From: Methylacidiphilum sp. Yel
GTDB lineage: Bacteria; Verrucomicrobiota; Verrucomicrobiia; Methylacidiphilales; Methylacidiphilaceae
Reading direction: 5' to 3'
Assembly (NCBI RefSeq): GCF_004421185.1
Contig: NZ_LXQB01000023.1
Span: 1 to 64,000, forward strand
DNA: 64,000 nucleotides
Shown: positions 28,132-36,854 of the stretch, in pieces
How positions within the stretch are numbered: position 1 is the stretch's first letter
How the letters are laid out: every line of letters starts with the position of its first letter
Translations under genes and position numbers: made by a program
The notes under the pieces: generated by a model
Databases searched by the model: none
Told to the model about the DNA's origin: nothing
What the model saw: only the letters and a program-made list of their open reading frames with translations

Positions 28132-28665
28132 ACAGTTGCCCCTTCATAGATAAAGCAATTTGAAAAGAAAAGTATCGAATAACTTTCTAAAATCCATAAT
28201 TCATTCTTTTTTGTCTATTTCCTATCTATCATGCCTTAATTATTTGTAACACATATAACCTTATTTACAACCAATTATGCTTAAGAAAATAATTTAAAAA
28301 AATTATCTTCTTCTTTTATTCTATAGCGACAGATAAGCTGACCAAGTTTTGTGGAAGTCGATCAAGACAAGCTGTCGGTTCAGAGAGAAAGAGAATAGTT
28401 CAACAAATTTGCGCGGGAGTCCCCGCCTTTCAAGGCGGGGAGGGATAGCGCCGCCGCGTAGTGGCGATGTTTTACAAGTGAAACATAATAATCATGAACA
28501 TGAATGAATCGATCTTTCTGCTCTCTTAGCTACTCCAAGGTAGTTCAGCTGACTGACTTATAGCCTCTCTTTCCAAAACCTTTATTTAAGTCGTTCTAAT
28601 TAATGCTTTTGAACCTCCCCAGCGATTTTCCACTGATGCCTGTTTTCATTCTGGAATAGTTTAGT
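28132..28665 (+). other. Gene-free stretch with an insertion-sequence end
   Basis: This 534-base stretch contains no credible gene on either strand. The part up to about 28400 is AT-rich, and 28411-28470 is a GC-rich IS200/IS605-type end. The position, directly upstream of an anti-sigma-like gene, is where a sigma-factor gene would be expected, but I see no recognisable remnant of one. Confidence 0.6.
28411..28470 (+). mobile_element. Remnant end of an IS200/IS605-type element
   Basis: A perfect hairpin (CCCCGCCTT...AAGGCGGGG, 28421-28440) is followed at once by AGGGATAGCG and a second small hairpin (CGCC...GGCG, 28449-28466). This arrangement of a CCCC-stem-GGGG hairpin plus a short GA-rich tail is typical of ends of IS200/IS605 or TnpB-only elements. 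The 15 bases GGGGAGGGATAGCGC recur exactly at 51683-51697. No transposase or tnpB lies next to it. Confidence 0.65.
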
Positions 28666-29679
28666 TTAAAAAAGATAGCCTTCTTTCAAAAACCATTCAA
28701 CAAAACGACAAATGCCTTCCTCAAGAGAAGTTGTAGGAGCATATCCAATCTCTTTTTCAAGAGTGCTTGTATCTGCGTATGTCAACTCGACGTCTCCTGG
28801 AGGAATTGGCAAGTAGTGGATAGTCGCCTTCTTACCCATGTATTTCTCAATAAGCTTAACAAGATCTATAACTTCCGCTGGATGACGATTGCCAATATTA
28901 TGGATTCGAAACGGAGCGGTGCTTACTGAAGGATCCATTCCATCTATCTGGAATTCCCGTTGCCTTTGGGGCGCTCGATCCATCAATCGAATAATAGCCT
29001 CAACTACATCATCGACATAGGTATAATCCCTTTTAAGTTTGCCTTCTCCATACACATCGATCGATTTATTGAGAAAAATGGATTGAGCAAACTTATAATA
29101 AGCCATATCAGGCCTTCCCCATGGGCCATAAACAGTGAAAAAGCGCATACAACTAACGGGAATAGAAAAAAGATGGCTGTAGGCATGGGCAATCAGCTCA
29201 GCTGCCTTTTTCGTGGCTGCATAAATACTTACAGGATGATCGGCAGGATCACTTACTTTAAAGGGGATTTGCCGATTCATTCCATAAACGGAACTAGAGC
29301 TTGCTAAAAGAAAATGATAGACTCCATATTTCCGACAAGATTCTAGAATAGGAACCATTCCGGAGACATTCGATTCAACATAAGAATAAGGATTCCTCAG
29401 ACTATATCTTACGCCGGCTTGAGCAGCAAAATGAATGACACATTCTGGTTTGAACCAACCAAAGATTTCCTCAATTTTTTTTTTCTCCATTAAATCCACT
29501 CTTTCAAATTGGCAAGCACTATATTGCTTGAGGATAGCAAGTCGAGCTTCCTTAAGTTTGACCGAATAGTATGGATTGAGATTATCAATGGCAACAACCT
29601 GATGACCAGATTCAAGCAAACGCTTGGCTGTAGAAAAACCCAAAAAGCCTGCCGCCCCTGTGACAAATATTTTCTTCAT
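28666..29679 (-). CDS. NAD-dependent epimerase, UDP-glucuronate 4-epimerase type
   Basis: A 337-residue extended short-chain dehydrogenase. TGAAGFLGFS binds NAD, the catalytic Ser/Tyr/Lys triad is in LASSSSVYG and SIYAATKKAAE, and NPYYSVKLKEARL near residue 36 together with FFTVYGPWGRPDMA is characteristic of UDP-glucuronate 4-epimerases, which make UDP-galacturonate for surface polysaccharide. It overlaps the end of the UbiD-type gene by 4 bases (ATGA), so the two are translationally coupled although functionally unrelated as far as is known. Confidence 0.88.
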   Translation of the reverse strand: MKKIFVTGAAGFLGFSTAKRLLESGHQVVAIDNLNPYYSVKLKEARLAILKQYSACQFERVDLMEKKKIEEIFGWFKPECVIHFAAQAGVRYSLRNPYSYVESNVSGMVPILESCRKYGVYHFLLASSSSVYGMNRQIPFKVSDPADHPVSIYAATKKAAELIAHAYSHLFSIPVSCMRFFTVYGPWGRPDMAYYKFAQSIFLNKSIDVYGEGKLKRDYTYVDDVVEAIIRLMDRAPQRQREFQIDGMDPSVSTAPFRIHNIGNRHPAEVIDLVKLIEKYMGKKATIHYLPIPPGDVELTYADTSTLEKEIGYAPTTSLEEGICRFVEWFLKEGYLF

Positions 29680-31163
29680 GGGGAACTTCTTTCTAATTTT
29701 CTTGGAAATTTTTCCTCAACTTTTTTAATAAACTCTTGAGGCATTGTTATTTTTTCTGGCCAGACTCTTTTATAGCCTTCAGCGGGAAGCTTTTTTGTCG
29801 CATCTATTCCGACATGCGATCCAATATTGGCTACGGACTGAGCATGATCTAAACTGTCGCATGGGCCACGAGTAAACAAAAAGTCCCTTTCTGGATCAAC
29901 ATTTGCACAAAGATGAAAAAGTACTTCAGAAGTATTTTCAACGTCAACATCTTCATCCACAACGATAATGATTTTGGAAAACATCATCTGCCCCATGCCC
30001 CATAATCCATGCATCACTTTATAAGCCTGATAAGGATATTGTTTTTTGATCGATACAAACAACAAATTGTGAAACACTCCTTCCGGTGGCAGTGCAATAT
30101 TGACAATTTCAGGAAAATTCATCTTTAATAGTGGCAAAAACAACTTCAGACTAGCTGTCCCCAGATAATAATCTTCCATTGGCGGCTTTCCAACTATCGT
30201 TGCAGGAAAGACTGCTTTTTTCCGAAACGTTATGGCTCTGGCATGAAAAACAGGATATAAGTCTACAGGGGTATAAAACCCTGTATGATCTCCAAACGGT
30301 CCTTCAGGCCTTAAGTCCAGTGGATCAACTACTCCTTCAATAACGATATCCGATTCTGCGGGCACCTCCAGTTCGATTGTTTTACATTTGACCATAGGAA
30401 TGCCTTCCTTTCTTAAAAATCCTGCAAATATCACCTCATCCAAACCGTCGGGGAGAGGGGCTGTAGCGGCAAAAGTCATGAGCGGATCCCCTCCTAAACA
30501 AATGGCAACGGGCATTTGTATTCCTTCTTTGGCATATTCCTGGCCATGTCGTGCCCCAACTTTATGGATTTGCCAATGCATGGCGGCTGTCTTTTGATCA
30601 AATATTTGAATCCTATACATGCCTACATTTCTTTTCCCAGTATAGGGATCTACGGAAAAGACTTGTGGAAGGGTTATATAGGCCCCTCCATCTTTAGGCC
30701 AACATTTTAAACATGGGAGATCCAGTAGCCCCATGGGAGGATTCTCATCTTCTAGAAGTACCACTTCTTCTTGACACGGAGCCAATCCGACCTGTCGGGG
30801 CTGGGATTTAAAAAAATCGATCCCTTTACGGATCATTTTCCAGCCCTCAAAGATGCTTTTGGGTCCTTCGGGTTTCAGAAGACTCTCGATCTCCTCCACC
30901 ACCTCAGTGAGCTTTCGGCCTAGGACAATCTCCATTCTTTTCCAGGATCCAAAAGCATTGATTAAAAGTGGAAAACGGGAAATTTTACCTTTTGATAAAA
31001 TGGGTTTTTCAATAAGAAGCGCATATCCTCCCCCAGGACTTTTCATTTCTCGATCAGCAAGCACAGTTATTTCTAGTTCAGTGTGCACCGGCTCGCTGAT
31101 CCGAATAAGTTCTCCTGCTTCTTCAAGTTTTTGAACGAATTGATCAAAATTATGAATAGGCAT
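29676..31163 (-). CDS. UbiD family decarboxylase
   Basis: A 495-residue prenyl-FMN-dependent decarboxylase of the UbiD family, which decarboxylates polyprenyl-hydroxybenzoate in quinone synthesis or related aromatic acids. Typical segments include LPCLKCWPKDGGAYITLP, NVGMYRIQIFDQKT, MHWQIHKVGARH, PEGPFGDHTGFYTP and the late GSHVGIDATKK. The length matches the family. No ubiX lies in the window. It is the first gene of a two-gene unit with the sugar epimerase. Confidence 0.9.
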   Translation of the reverse strand: MPIHNFDQFVQKLEEAGELIRISEPVHTELEITVLADREMKSPGGGYALLIEKPILSKGKISRFPLLINAFGSWKRMEIVLGRKLTEVVEEIESLLKPEGPKSIFEGWKMIRKGIDFFKSQPRQVGLAPCQEEVVLLEDENPPMGLLDLPCLKCWPKDGGAYITLPQVFSVDPYTGKRNVGMYRIQIFDQKTAAMHWQIHKVGARHGQEYAKEGIQMPVAICLGGDPLMTFAATAPLPDGLDEVIFAGFLRKEGIPMVKCKTIELEVPAESDIVIEGVVDPLDLRPEGPFGDHTGFYTPVDLYPVFHARAITFRKKAVFPATIVGKPPMEDYYLGTASLKLFLPLLKMNFPEIVNIALPPEGVFHNLLFVSIKKQYPYQAYKVMHGLWGMGQMMFSKIIIVVDEDVDVENTSEVLFHLCANVDPERDFLFTRGPCDSLDHAQSVANIGSHVGIDATKKLPAEGYKRVWPEKITMPQEFIKKVEEKFPRKLERSSP

Positions 31164-31356
31164 AAGGAAGTTAAAACATTAGAATGGTTTGTTCAGTCTT
31201 ACTTTTTTATCAACAAGAAAAATATCCTTGAACGATAGGCTTTTTTAAAGTTTTTCCTTGATCTCAAAGACTTTGTTATTTAAAAAAAATTAAGTCAGTC
31301 TATTCATTATACTATTAAAAAAAAAATTAAAAAGGAATTATCGAGGAGGAATTTAT

Positions 31357-32052
31357 ATGAAACTTTTTTCAATAGGCAACAGAGGAGTTATCCCTGCGAG
31401 CCTGTTTTTGTTATTAAGCTTGTTTTTTTCGACAGCACCAGCTTGGGCATCCTGGGATTTTCAACGGACCATTGACCATTCTACCGCTGTCATTAAAGAA
31501 TTCAAAAGAGACCCCAAAAATGGGATTCCTCAATCTGTTTTCAACAATGCAAAGGGCATTGCAGTGCTAAGGGTTTCGGAAGCGGGTTTTATTTTTAGCG
31601 GAGAAAGTGGCCATGGGTTAGTTGTCGCTAGGAAAGGAAACAGTTGGACCGCTCCTTCGGCCATTTCAGCCTCTGGTATGGGCTTTGGACTGCAAGCTGG
31701 AGGTGAAACAACCCATTATGTTATTATTATGAATACCAAAAAGGCAGTCAACACCTTTGCCAAGGGTGGGAAATTTAAACTAAAAGGAGAAATGGAAGGA
31801 ATTGCTGGACCAACCACCGAATCTGAGCACAAGCCTAAATCTCATATATATGTTTATAAGAGGAGTAAAGGATTCTTTGGAGGACTTGCCTTAAGCGGTC
31901 TTGATATAGCAGAATCCAAAGACACTAACAAAAGATATTACCACAAAGATCTTAGTGCTTCAGAAATTCTGAGTGGAAAGGTTCCAGTGCCTCAAGGAGC
32001 CAAAAAACTTATCGAAGCTCTCAATGCCCCTTATTCTCATAAAAAAGGATAA
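31357..32052 (+). CDS. Secreted SYLF (Ysc84) domain lipid-binding protein
   Basis: A 231-residue protein with an N-terminal signal peptide (about residues 10-31, cleavage near AWAS). The mature part is one SYLF/Ysc84 domain, a phosphoinositide- or lipid-binding module in eukaryotes and of unknown function in bacteria. Characteristic segments are IPQSVFNNAKGIAVL, GESGHGLVVARKGNSW and the GGLALSGLDI turn. GAGGAGGAA lies 7 bases before ATG. It probably resides in the periplasm or at the outer membrane. Confidence 0.85.
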   Translation: MKLFSIGNRGVIPASLFLLLSLFFSTAPAWASWDFQRTIDHSTAVIKEFKRDPKNGIPQSVFNNAKGIAVLRVSEAGFIFSGESGHGLVVARKGNSWTAPSAISASGMGFGLQAGGETTHYVIIMNTKKAVNTFAKGGKFKLKGEMEGIAGPTTESEHKPKSHIYVYKRSKGFFGGLALSGLDIAESKDTNKRYYHKDLSASEILSGKVPVPQGAKKLIEALNAPYSHKKG

Positions 32053-32127
32053 GTTATTACCTTAAGGAGTTCTCCTATAATAAGGAAACTCTTAGCAGTA
32101 AAATTAAATAATTTGTTATTTTAATAC

Positions 32128-32312
32128 AATTTTAAGTAGGACGGTGACTTTGGGCGGGGATTCTACCAAATGGTAGAAGTGACCATCCTTGCCGTTTTTT
32201 TCGATCAGTGGTGCCTAGAAGTTGGTGCAACCTTGGCAAAGATTGCGCGCAACCGGCTGATAGCCCTGCCATCGAACACTCTAGGACGATATTTTGGCAC
32301 AAAGCCCAACAG
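32128..32312 (-). pseudogene. tnpA: Decayed IS200/IS605 Y1 transposase (tnpA) fragment
   Basis: On the minus strand one frame reads LLGFVPKYRPRVFDGRAISR and on through LRAIFAKV before a stop. A second frame then reads LIEKNGKDGHFYHLVESPPK followed by VTVLLK. Joined, they reproduce the N-terminal half of IS200/IS605 TnpA, where FVTKYRRRVF, a helix, and the HUH motif DHVHLLV plus YPPKV occur in the same order. The HUH histidines are disrupted (HFYH), the reading frame is broken and the tyrosine-bearing C-terminus is missing, so it is inactive. Confidence 0.65.
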
Positions 32313-32695
32313 GACATCTATCTTGAAAAGGCAGTATCCTCAACTGCCCAATAGCATTGTCATCACTCCTAGACCAAGAGGTATGATGGAGTCATCCAAT
32401 GCATTCCAGCCTTCCAATACGAATTGATGCCAATGGTCTACAAGGGCAGCAAATACGCTGCTTTGTAAGCTTGTGCCGATTCGCATTCAACTAGGCGCTT
32501 GCGTTGCAGAAAAGGGGAGGGATACGCTTGGTTTGTTTGTGGAATGATCTATGCAGGGAAGTCGCCAGCAGGAACCTCCCAATGCAACTTAGGCTACTTA
32601 CTCTGCTGCAGCATTGGCTTAGCTTTGTTCAGAACAGCATTGCTCATGTGTCAATTAGACCAGGTGCTAATAGTTTATTCAAATACTGGCAGGGC
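32313..32695 (-). other. Gene-free stretch beside the transposase remnant
   Basis: There is no convincing gene in these 383 bases before fixX. The base composition is richer in GC than the neighbourhood, consistent with imported, decayed sequence belonging with the tnpA fragment. An open frame on the plus strand across 32504-33001 is antisense to fixX and not credible. Confidence 0.5.
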
Positions 32696-32980
32696 TCATC
32701 CAAACTTATAGAGGATCCCAAAGCCACCTCTAGGATATTCCCATTGGATATTTTTATGCTCCATGCAGATGATCTGACAAGTGCCACACTCCAGACAGCC
32801 GTCAGTAATCAATGTCACCTCTTCCGTCTCATTCTTCCTATAGCAGCCGGCTGGACAAAGAACCGTACAACTTTTGTCATAACAGAGTGTGCAGGTTTCT
32901 CGATTCTTTATTTTAATATGAGGCCTGCCTTCATCCACTCGATAGCGATTCTGGTAGAGTTTTTCCTCAATCTGAATCAT
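32696..32980 (-). CDS. fixX: Ferredoxin-like protein FixX
   Basis: A 94-residue ferredoxin-like partner of FixABC, which bifurcates electrons from NADH to quinone and to a low-potential acceptor for nitrogenase. The cluster cysteines are in CTLCYDKSCTVLCPAGCY and GCLECGTCQIIC. The start at 32980 is chosen because GGAGGG lies 7 bases before that ATG and it gives a 4-base ATGA overlap with fixC. It is the last gene of the block that begins with nifT. Confidence 0.92.
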   Translation of the reverse strand: MIQIEEKLYQNRYRVDEGRPHIKIKNRETCTLCYDKSCTVLCPAGCYRKNETEEVTLITDGCLECGTCQIICMEHKNIQWEYPRGGFGILYKFG

Positions 32981-34275
32981 CTTGTAGCCCTCCATAGCTG
33001 AATTGCGTCTTGAAGAATACCTGAAACCGATCTTTTCTTTAGGATATTTTTGATCGTCTCTCTTTCCTTCGTTCTCTTATCTACTCCATCCACTTGAAGA
33101 AGAGAGAACAGAGAAACATTCATAATTTCTGGATAGGTGGTCAAAAAATGCCGATTTTTTCCAATCACAGCATGAAAATTCTTGTACTTCCTGAGGTCCT
33201 TCAGGACAAAACTCTTTTCGAGTTTTTCTTTATAAAGAACCAAATTCATCTTATTAAATCTGGCGTTTTTCTTTTTAATTTCAATGACCGTTTCGGCAGC
33301 CAACCTCCCTGATTCCATAGCTAGATTCGATCCTTCTCTATGAATAGAATTAACCAACATGGCTGCATCACCAACAATCATCCAGCCTTCCCCATAAATT
33401 TGTGGCATTGCATGATATCCTCCCTCTGGTATCAAATGAGCCGAATATTCTTTAACCTCTCCTCCAACGATCAATGGTTTGACTGCTGGATGGTTTTTCA
33501 AAGACTCTAGAAGTTCAAACGGTGGGATTTTCTCTTTCTTTAAATCGGCCAATAAACAACCAATCCCAATGGATATAGATTCTTTATTAGTATAAAGAAA
33601 AGCTGTACCGAGCATTCCTCGAGTGATGGCTCCTAGCATTTCAATAGCCACCCCTTGATTATCTACTAGGCCAAAACGGTTTTCTAAAATTTCTTGGGGA
33701 ATAAAAATGGTTTCCTTTACTCCAAGAGCAACTTCTTTGGCCACTATCTCTTTTCTGAATCCCGCTTTTCTGGCGAGCATCGAATTCACCCCATCCGCCA
33801 GTATAACCACTTCTCCATAGAGCTCTCCATCTTCTCTGTCTGTTCTTACTCCGACCACCCGCTCCTTTTCTTTAATCAGATCAAGCACCGTCGTCTCACA
33901 AATCAAAAGCACTCCTGCTTCTTGTGCTTTTTTCGAAAACCATCTGTCAAATGGCGCTCGCAAAATAGTATACCTATCGGCATTATCCCAATTCAATGCA
34001 GCTGTCCGGTGGGTGGTCCCAACATAGGCATCTTTGTCAATAATCCACACCCGTTGTTCGGCAAGAAAACGCTCAAGTGGGGCATCCATACGAAAATCTG
34101 GAATAATTTTCTCCAGAGAATTGGCATACAACACCGCTCCTTGCACATTCTTAGAACCGGGATACTCCCCCCGCTCCAACTGAATTACATTGAGTCCATT
34201 GCTAGCTAATGTATAGGCTGCAGCCGTGCCCCCTGGTCCAGCACCAACAATGATACAATCGTATTTTTCTTTCAT
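32977..34275 (-). CDS. fixC: Electron-transfer flavoprotein-quinone oxidoreductase FixC
   Basis: A 432-residue FAD protein that accepts electrons from the FixAB flavoprotein and delivers them to quinone and FixX. The FAD-binding GAGPGGTAAAYTLA is near the N-terminus, EVVILADGVNSMLA is the second FAD contact and MIVGDAAMLVNSIHREG the third. It overlaps fixB by 4 bases (ATGA) and fixX by 4 bases, so the genes are translationally coupled. Membrane association is by a short hydrophobic region typical of the family. Confidence 0.95.
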   Translation of the reverse strand: MKEKYDCIIVGAGPGGTAAAYTLASNGLNVIQLERGEYPGSKNVQGAVLYANSLEKIIPDFRMDAPLERFLAEQRVWIIDKDAYVGTTHRTAALNWDNADRYTILRAPFDRWFSKKAQEAGVLLICETTVLDLIKEKERVVGVRTDREDGELYGEVVILADGVNSMLARKAGFRKEIVAKEVALGVKETIFIPQEILENRFGLVDNQGVAIEMLGAITRGMLGTAFLYTNKESISIGIGCLLADLKKEKIPPFELLESLKNHPAVKPLIVGGEVKEYSAHLIPEGGYHAMPQIYGEGWMIVGDAAMLVNSIHREGSNLAMESGRLAAETVIEIKKKNARFNKMNLVLYKEKLEKSFVLKDLRKYKNFHAVIGKNRHFLTTYPEIMNVSLFSLLQVDGVDKRTKERETIKNILKKRSVSGILQDAIQLWRATR

Positions 34276-35396
34276 AGCTCTTCAGCCTTTCCAACCCCTT
34301 GTTTCTTTAGACAGTCATACGTTGAGGAAATTTTATTTTTCACAACCCGGATCATAGCAGGAATAATTTCAAGAAAATCGCCAACAATGCCAATATCTGC
34401 ATAGTCAAAAATTGGAGCGTTCGGATCATTATTAATAGCAACAATCATTCCTGCTTTTTCAATTCCTACCCGATGCTGAACAGCACCAGAAATTCCTACC
34501 GCTATATAGACCTTGGGCCTTATGGTCTTGCCCGTTTGCCCTATTTGTCTTTCGGCTTCCAACCAACCTGCTTGAACAACCGGTCTAGTGCCTCCCACTT
34601 CCCCACCTAATAGCATAGCAAGTTCTCTTAAAAGAGAAAAATGACTCGCTTGTTTTAATCCTCTTCCCCCCCCAATCACCACATCGGCCCGGGACAGCTT
34701 CTCAGAAGCTTTGTATGGATCAGGAATAAAGCCTAAGACTTTCGTAATAAAGTTTGCTTCATTCAACTGTAACTGTTCTCTTATAATCGTTCCCTTCCTG
34801 TCAGTATTAGGTAAAGGGATAGGGAAGACTCCAGGTCTTACCGTTGCCATTTGCGGCCTGTAATTAAGGGTTAAAATTGTACAAAGAAGGCTACCACCAA
34901 AAGTCGGTCTTGTGGCTTCTAAGCTACGATTTTCTAGGTCTATAGTCAGCTCGGTGCAGTCAGCAGTCAGTCCCGTTTCAAGAAACGTAGCCACACTGCT
35001 AGCTAAATCTCTGCTCAAAGAGGTAGCCCCAAGCAGAAGAATTTCCGGTTTATATTTTTTGACCAATTGCACCAAGCATTCTGTAAACGGATCGCTGCGA
35101 TAATCAGCAAGAGAGGGATCAACCACTTGATAGACAATATCCGCACCATAAGCAACAGCATCCTTACTGATTGTATCGACTACTGCCTGATTGCCACCAA
35201 AGACGACTGCACCTACATCGACTTCTAAAAATTTAGCTAAAATGCGAGCTTTCCCTAATAATTCCCAACCCACAGGATGTACCTTTGCCTCTTCCTGTTC
35301 GATAAAAACCCAGATACCTCTGTATTCAGAAAGTCTTGGATCTAGACTGAGCTTCTTTCTTTTCTGATTTTTTGGTTTCTCCTCCATCTCACTCAT
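34272..35396 (-). CDS. fixB: Electron transfer flavoprotein alpha subunit FixB
   Basis: A 374-residue ETF alpha subunit. The N-terminal half contains EILLLGATSLSRDLASSVA, and the C-terminal FAD domain contains VVIGGGRGLK, GGTRPVVQAGWL, QIGQTGKTIRPKVYIAVGISGAVQHR and INNDPNAPIFDYADIGIVGD, all standard. An additional 25-residue charged N-terminus precedes the domain. It lies 82 bases after fixA. With FixA it forms the bifurcating flavoprotein that probably feeds electrons to NifH through FixX or a ferredoxin. Confidence 0.95.
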   Translation of the reverse strand: MSEMEEKPKNQKRKKLSLDPRLSEYRGIWVFIEQEEAKVHPVGWELLGKARILAKFLEVDVGAVVFGGNQAVVDTISKDAVAYGADIVYQVVDPSLADYRSDPFTECLVQLVKKYKPEILLLGATSLSRDLASSVATFLETGLTADCTELTIDLENRSLEATRPTFGGSLLCTILTLNYRPQMATVRPGVFPIPLPNTDRKGTIIREQLQLNEANFITKVLGFIPDPYKASEKLSRADVVIGGGRGLKQASHFSLLRELAMLLGGEVGGTRPVVQAGWLEAERQIGQTGKTIRPKVYIAVGISGAVQHRVGIEKAGMIVAINNDPNAPIFDYADIGIVGDFLEIIPAMIRVVKNKISSTYDCLKKQGVGKAEEL

Positions 35397-35478
35397 AGCC
35401 TCATCTTTATTGCACTGTTTAGTTCTTTTAAAGCCGCAGTTGGCCTTCTTACCCTCTTCTTTCTTTCCTTTTCTTTGG

Positions 35479-36318
35479 CTACCGAACTTGTTGAAGGACT
35501 TCTTTTTCCACTTCTGGATATTTTTTGAAAAGCTTTTCTAATAGAATAGAGCACAGCACCTCTGGCTCCTCCCCTTCCATCATTTCCGCTGGACCTCTCG
35601 AACTTTGAGGAGCAAATACCTTGCCTACCACTGTTGGGGATCCCTTAAGACCAATCTTTGATATATCTTCAATCCCTGCATCCATCCTATTCCAAATTTT
35701 TACAGGGGCTTTAGCAGCACGAATCATATTGGGCAAGGAGGCATAACGGATAGCGCTGTGGCCATCAAGAATCGTCATCAAACAGGGTAATTGTGAGGAG
35801 ACAACCTGAATGCCCTTTTCACTTTTTCGGTGTACCAAAACTTTCTTTTTTTCATAATCGATATGCTTGATTTCTTGGACATAGGTCAACAGCTGCAATC
35901 CAAGTCGTCTAGCCACTCCTGGTCCAACCTGTCCTGTATCCCCATCAATTGTTTGCTTGCCAGCAAAAACGATGTCGATTTTCCGACAGGAATCGATTTT
36001 TTTTAACGCCGCTGCCAACGCATAAGAAGTGGCCAGCGTATCGGATCCTGCAAAGGCCCTATCCGACAAGAGGATCGCCTCATCGGCTCCATAAGAAAGG
36101 GCTTTTCTCAACGCTGCCTCTGCCTGTAAAGGCCCCATGGAAAGAACCGTCAAAAAGCTGCCATAGGCATCCTTCAATTCCAAAGCTTTCTCAAGAGCAA
36201 ATAGATCATATGGATTGAGGATTGCCGGTACACCTTGGCGCATAATCGTTCCTGTCTGAGGATGGACTCTAATCTGGCTTGAATCTGGAACTTGTTTTAC
36301 AAGAATGACTACATGCAT
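35479..36318 (-). CDS. fixA: Electron transfer flavoprotein beta subunit FixA
   Basis: A 279-residue ETF beta subunit. It begins MHVVILVKQVPDSS, followed by NPYDLFALEKALELKD, LSYGADEAILLSD and the NAD/FAD-proximal GKQTIDGDTGQVGPGVA, typical of the FixA group of bifurcating ETFs. It starts 12 bases after nifW and is followed by fixB. The association with nif genes in one transcript supports a role in electron supply to nitrogenase. Confidence 0.95.
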   Translation of the reverse strand: MHVVILVKQVPDSSQIRVHPQTGTIMRQGVPAILNPYDLFALEKALELKDAYGSFLTVLSMGPLQAEAALRKALSYGADEAILLSDRAFAGSDTLATSYALAAALKKIDSCRKIDIVFAGKQTIDGDTGQVGPGVARRLGLQLLTYVQEIKHIDYEKKKVLVHRKSEKGIQVVSSQLPCLMTILDGHSAIRYASLPNMIRAAKAPVKIWNRMDAGIEDISKIGLKGSPTVVGKVFAPQSSRGPAEMMEGEEPEVLCSILLEKLFKKYPEVEKEVLQQVR

Positions 36319-36330
36319 AAAAACATTTCT

Positions 36331-36696
36331 TTATTGTGTTTTCCTTTTGAGTTTCTCCTTCCCTACCAATGTATCAATGGATACAAATTGAATGGCTTTC
36401 TGTGGCAGATGATTCCCCTGCTCTTTAAATACTTTAAAAACCTTTTCATTCTGGGCAGTAGAATGGACAAAATCTTCGTAGGCCCTAGCAAGGAGCTCAG
36501 CATAAGATTGCTTGATCTCCTCATCCGTTTTCGAAGAGATATCTAAAGAGGCCTCAGCTATATAATCATGAAATCTTTGCAGGATATGGAGCCTATAGAC
36601 CCTAAGCACTCTTAGATCATAGGGAACCTCAAACAATTTAAAGAAATCTTCGGCTGCTTCGAGTTTTTCCATCTGTTTCAAAATAGCTTCAGCCAT
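36331..36696 (-). CDS. nifW: Nitrogenase stabilizing/protective protein NifW
   Basis: A 121-residue NifW, which associates with the MoFe protein and helps protect or mature it under oxygen. The family core LEAAEDFFKLFEVPYD and RLHILQRFHDYI is intact. The start at 36696 is preferred because AGGAAG stands just ahead of ATG; the frame opens 14 codons further upstream without such a site. It sits between the SIR2-like gene and fixA. Confidence 0.92.
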   Translation of the reverse strand: MAEAILKQMEKLEAAEDFFKLFEVPYDLRVLRVYRLHILQRFHDYIAEASLDISSKTDEEIKQSYAELLARAYEDFVHSTAQNEKVFKVFKEQGNHLPQKAIQFVSIDTLVGKEKLKRKTQ

Positions 36697-36854
36697 TGCA
36701 CTTCCTGTTCTTTCTGAGTTCCTTTTAGCAGTTATCATGCCAATAGTTGCTTGCAGGATGTCACTCTGGGAGAAAATTTAGCATGCGAACAAGACCTTTC
36801 ATTTCTGTTAATTTTCTTACATTTTAGCCCAGGCCTGGCTGGATATATACCCCA

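Noticed and set aside
32504-33001. 165-residue open frame on the plus strand across the fixX start
   Set aside because: It is antisense to fixX over half its length and the rest is decayed insertion-sequence-like DNA; no plausible start signal or domain.
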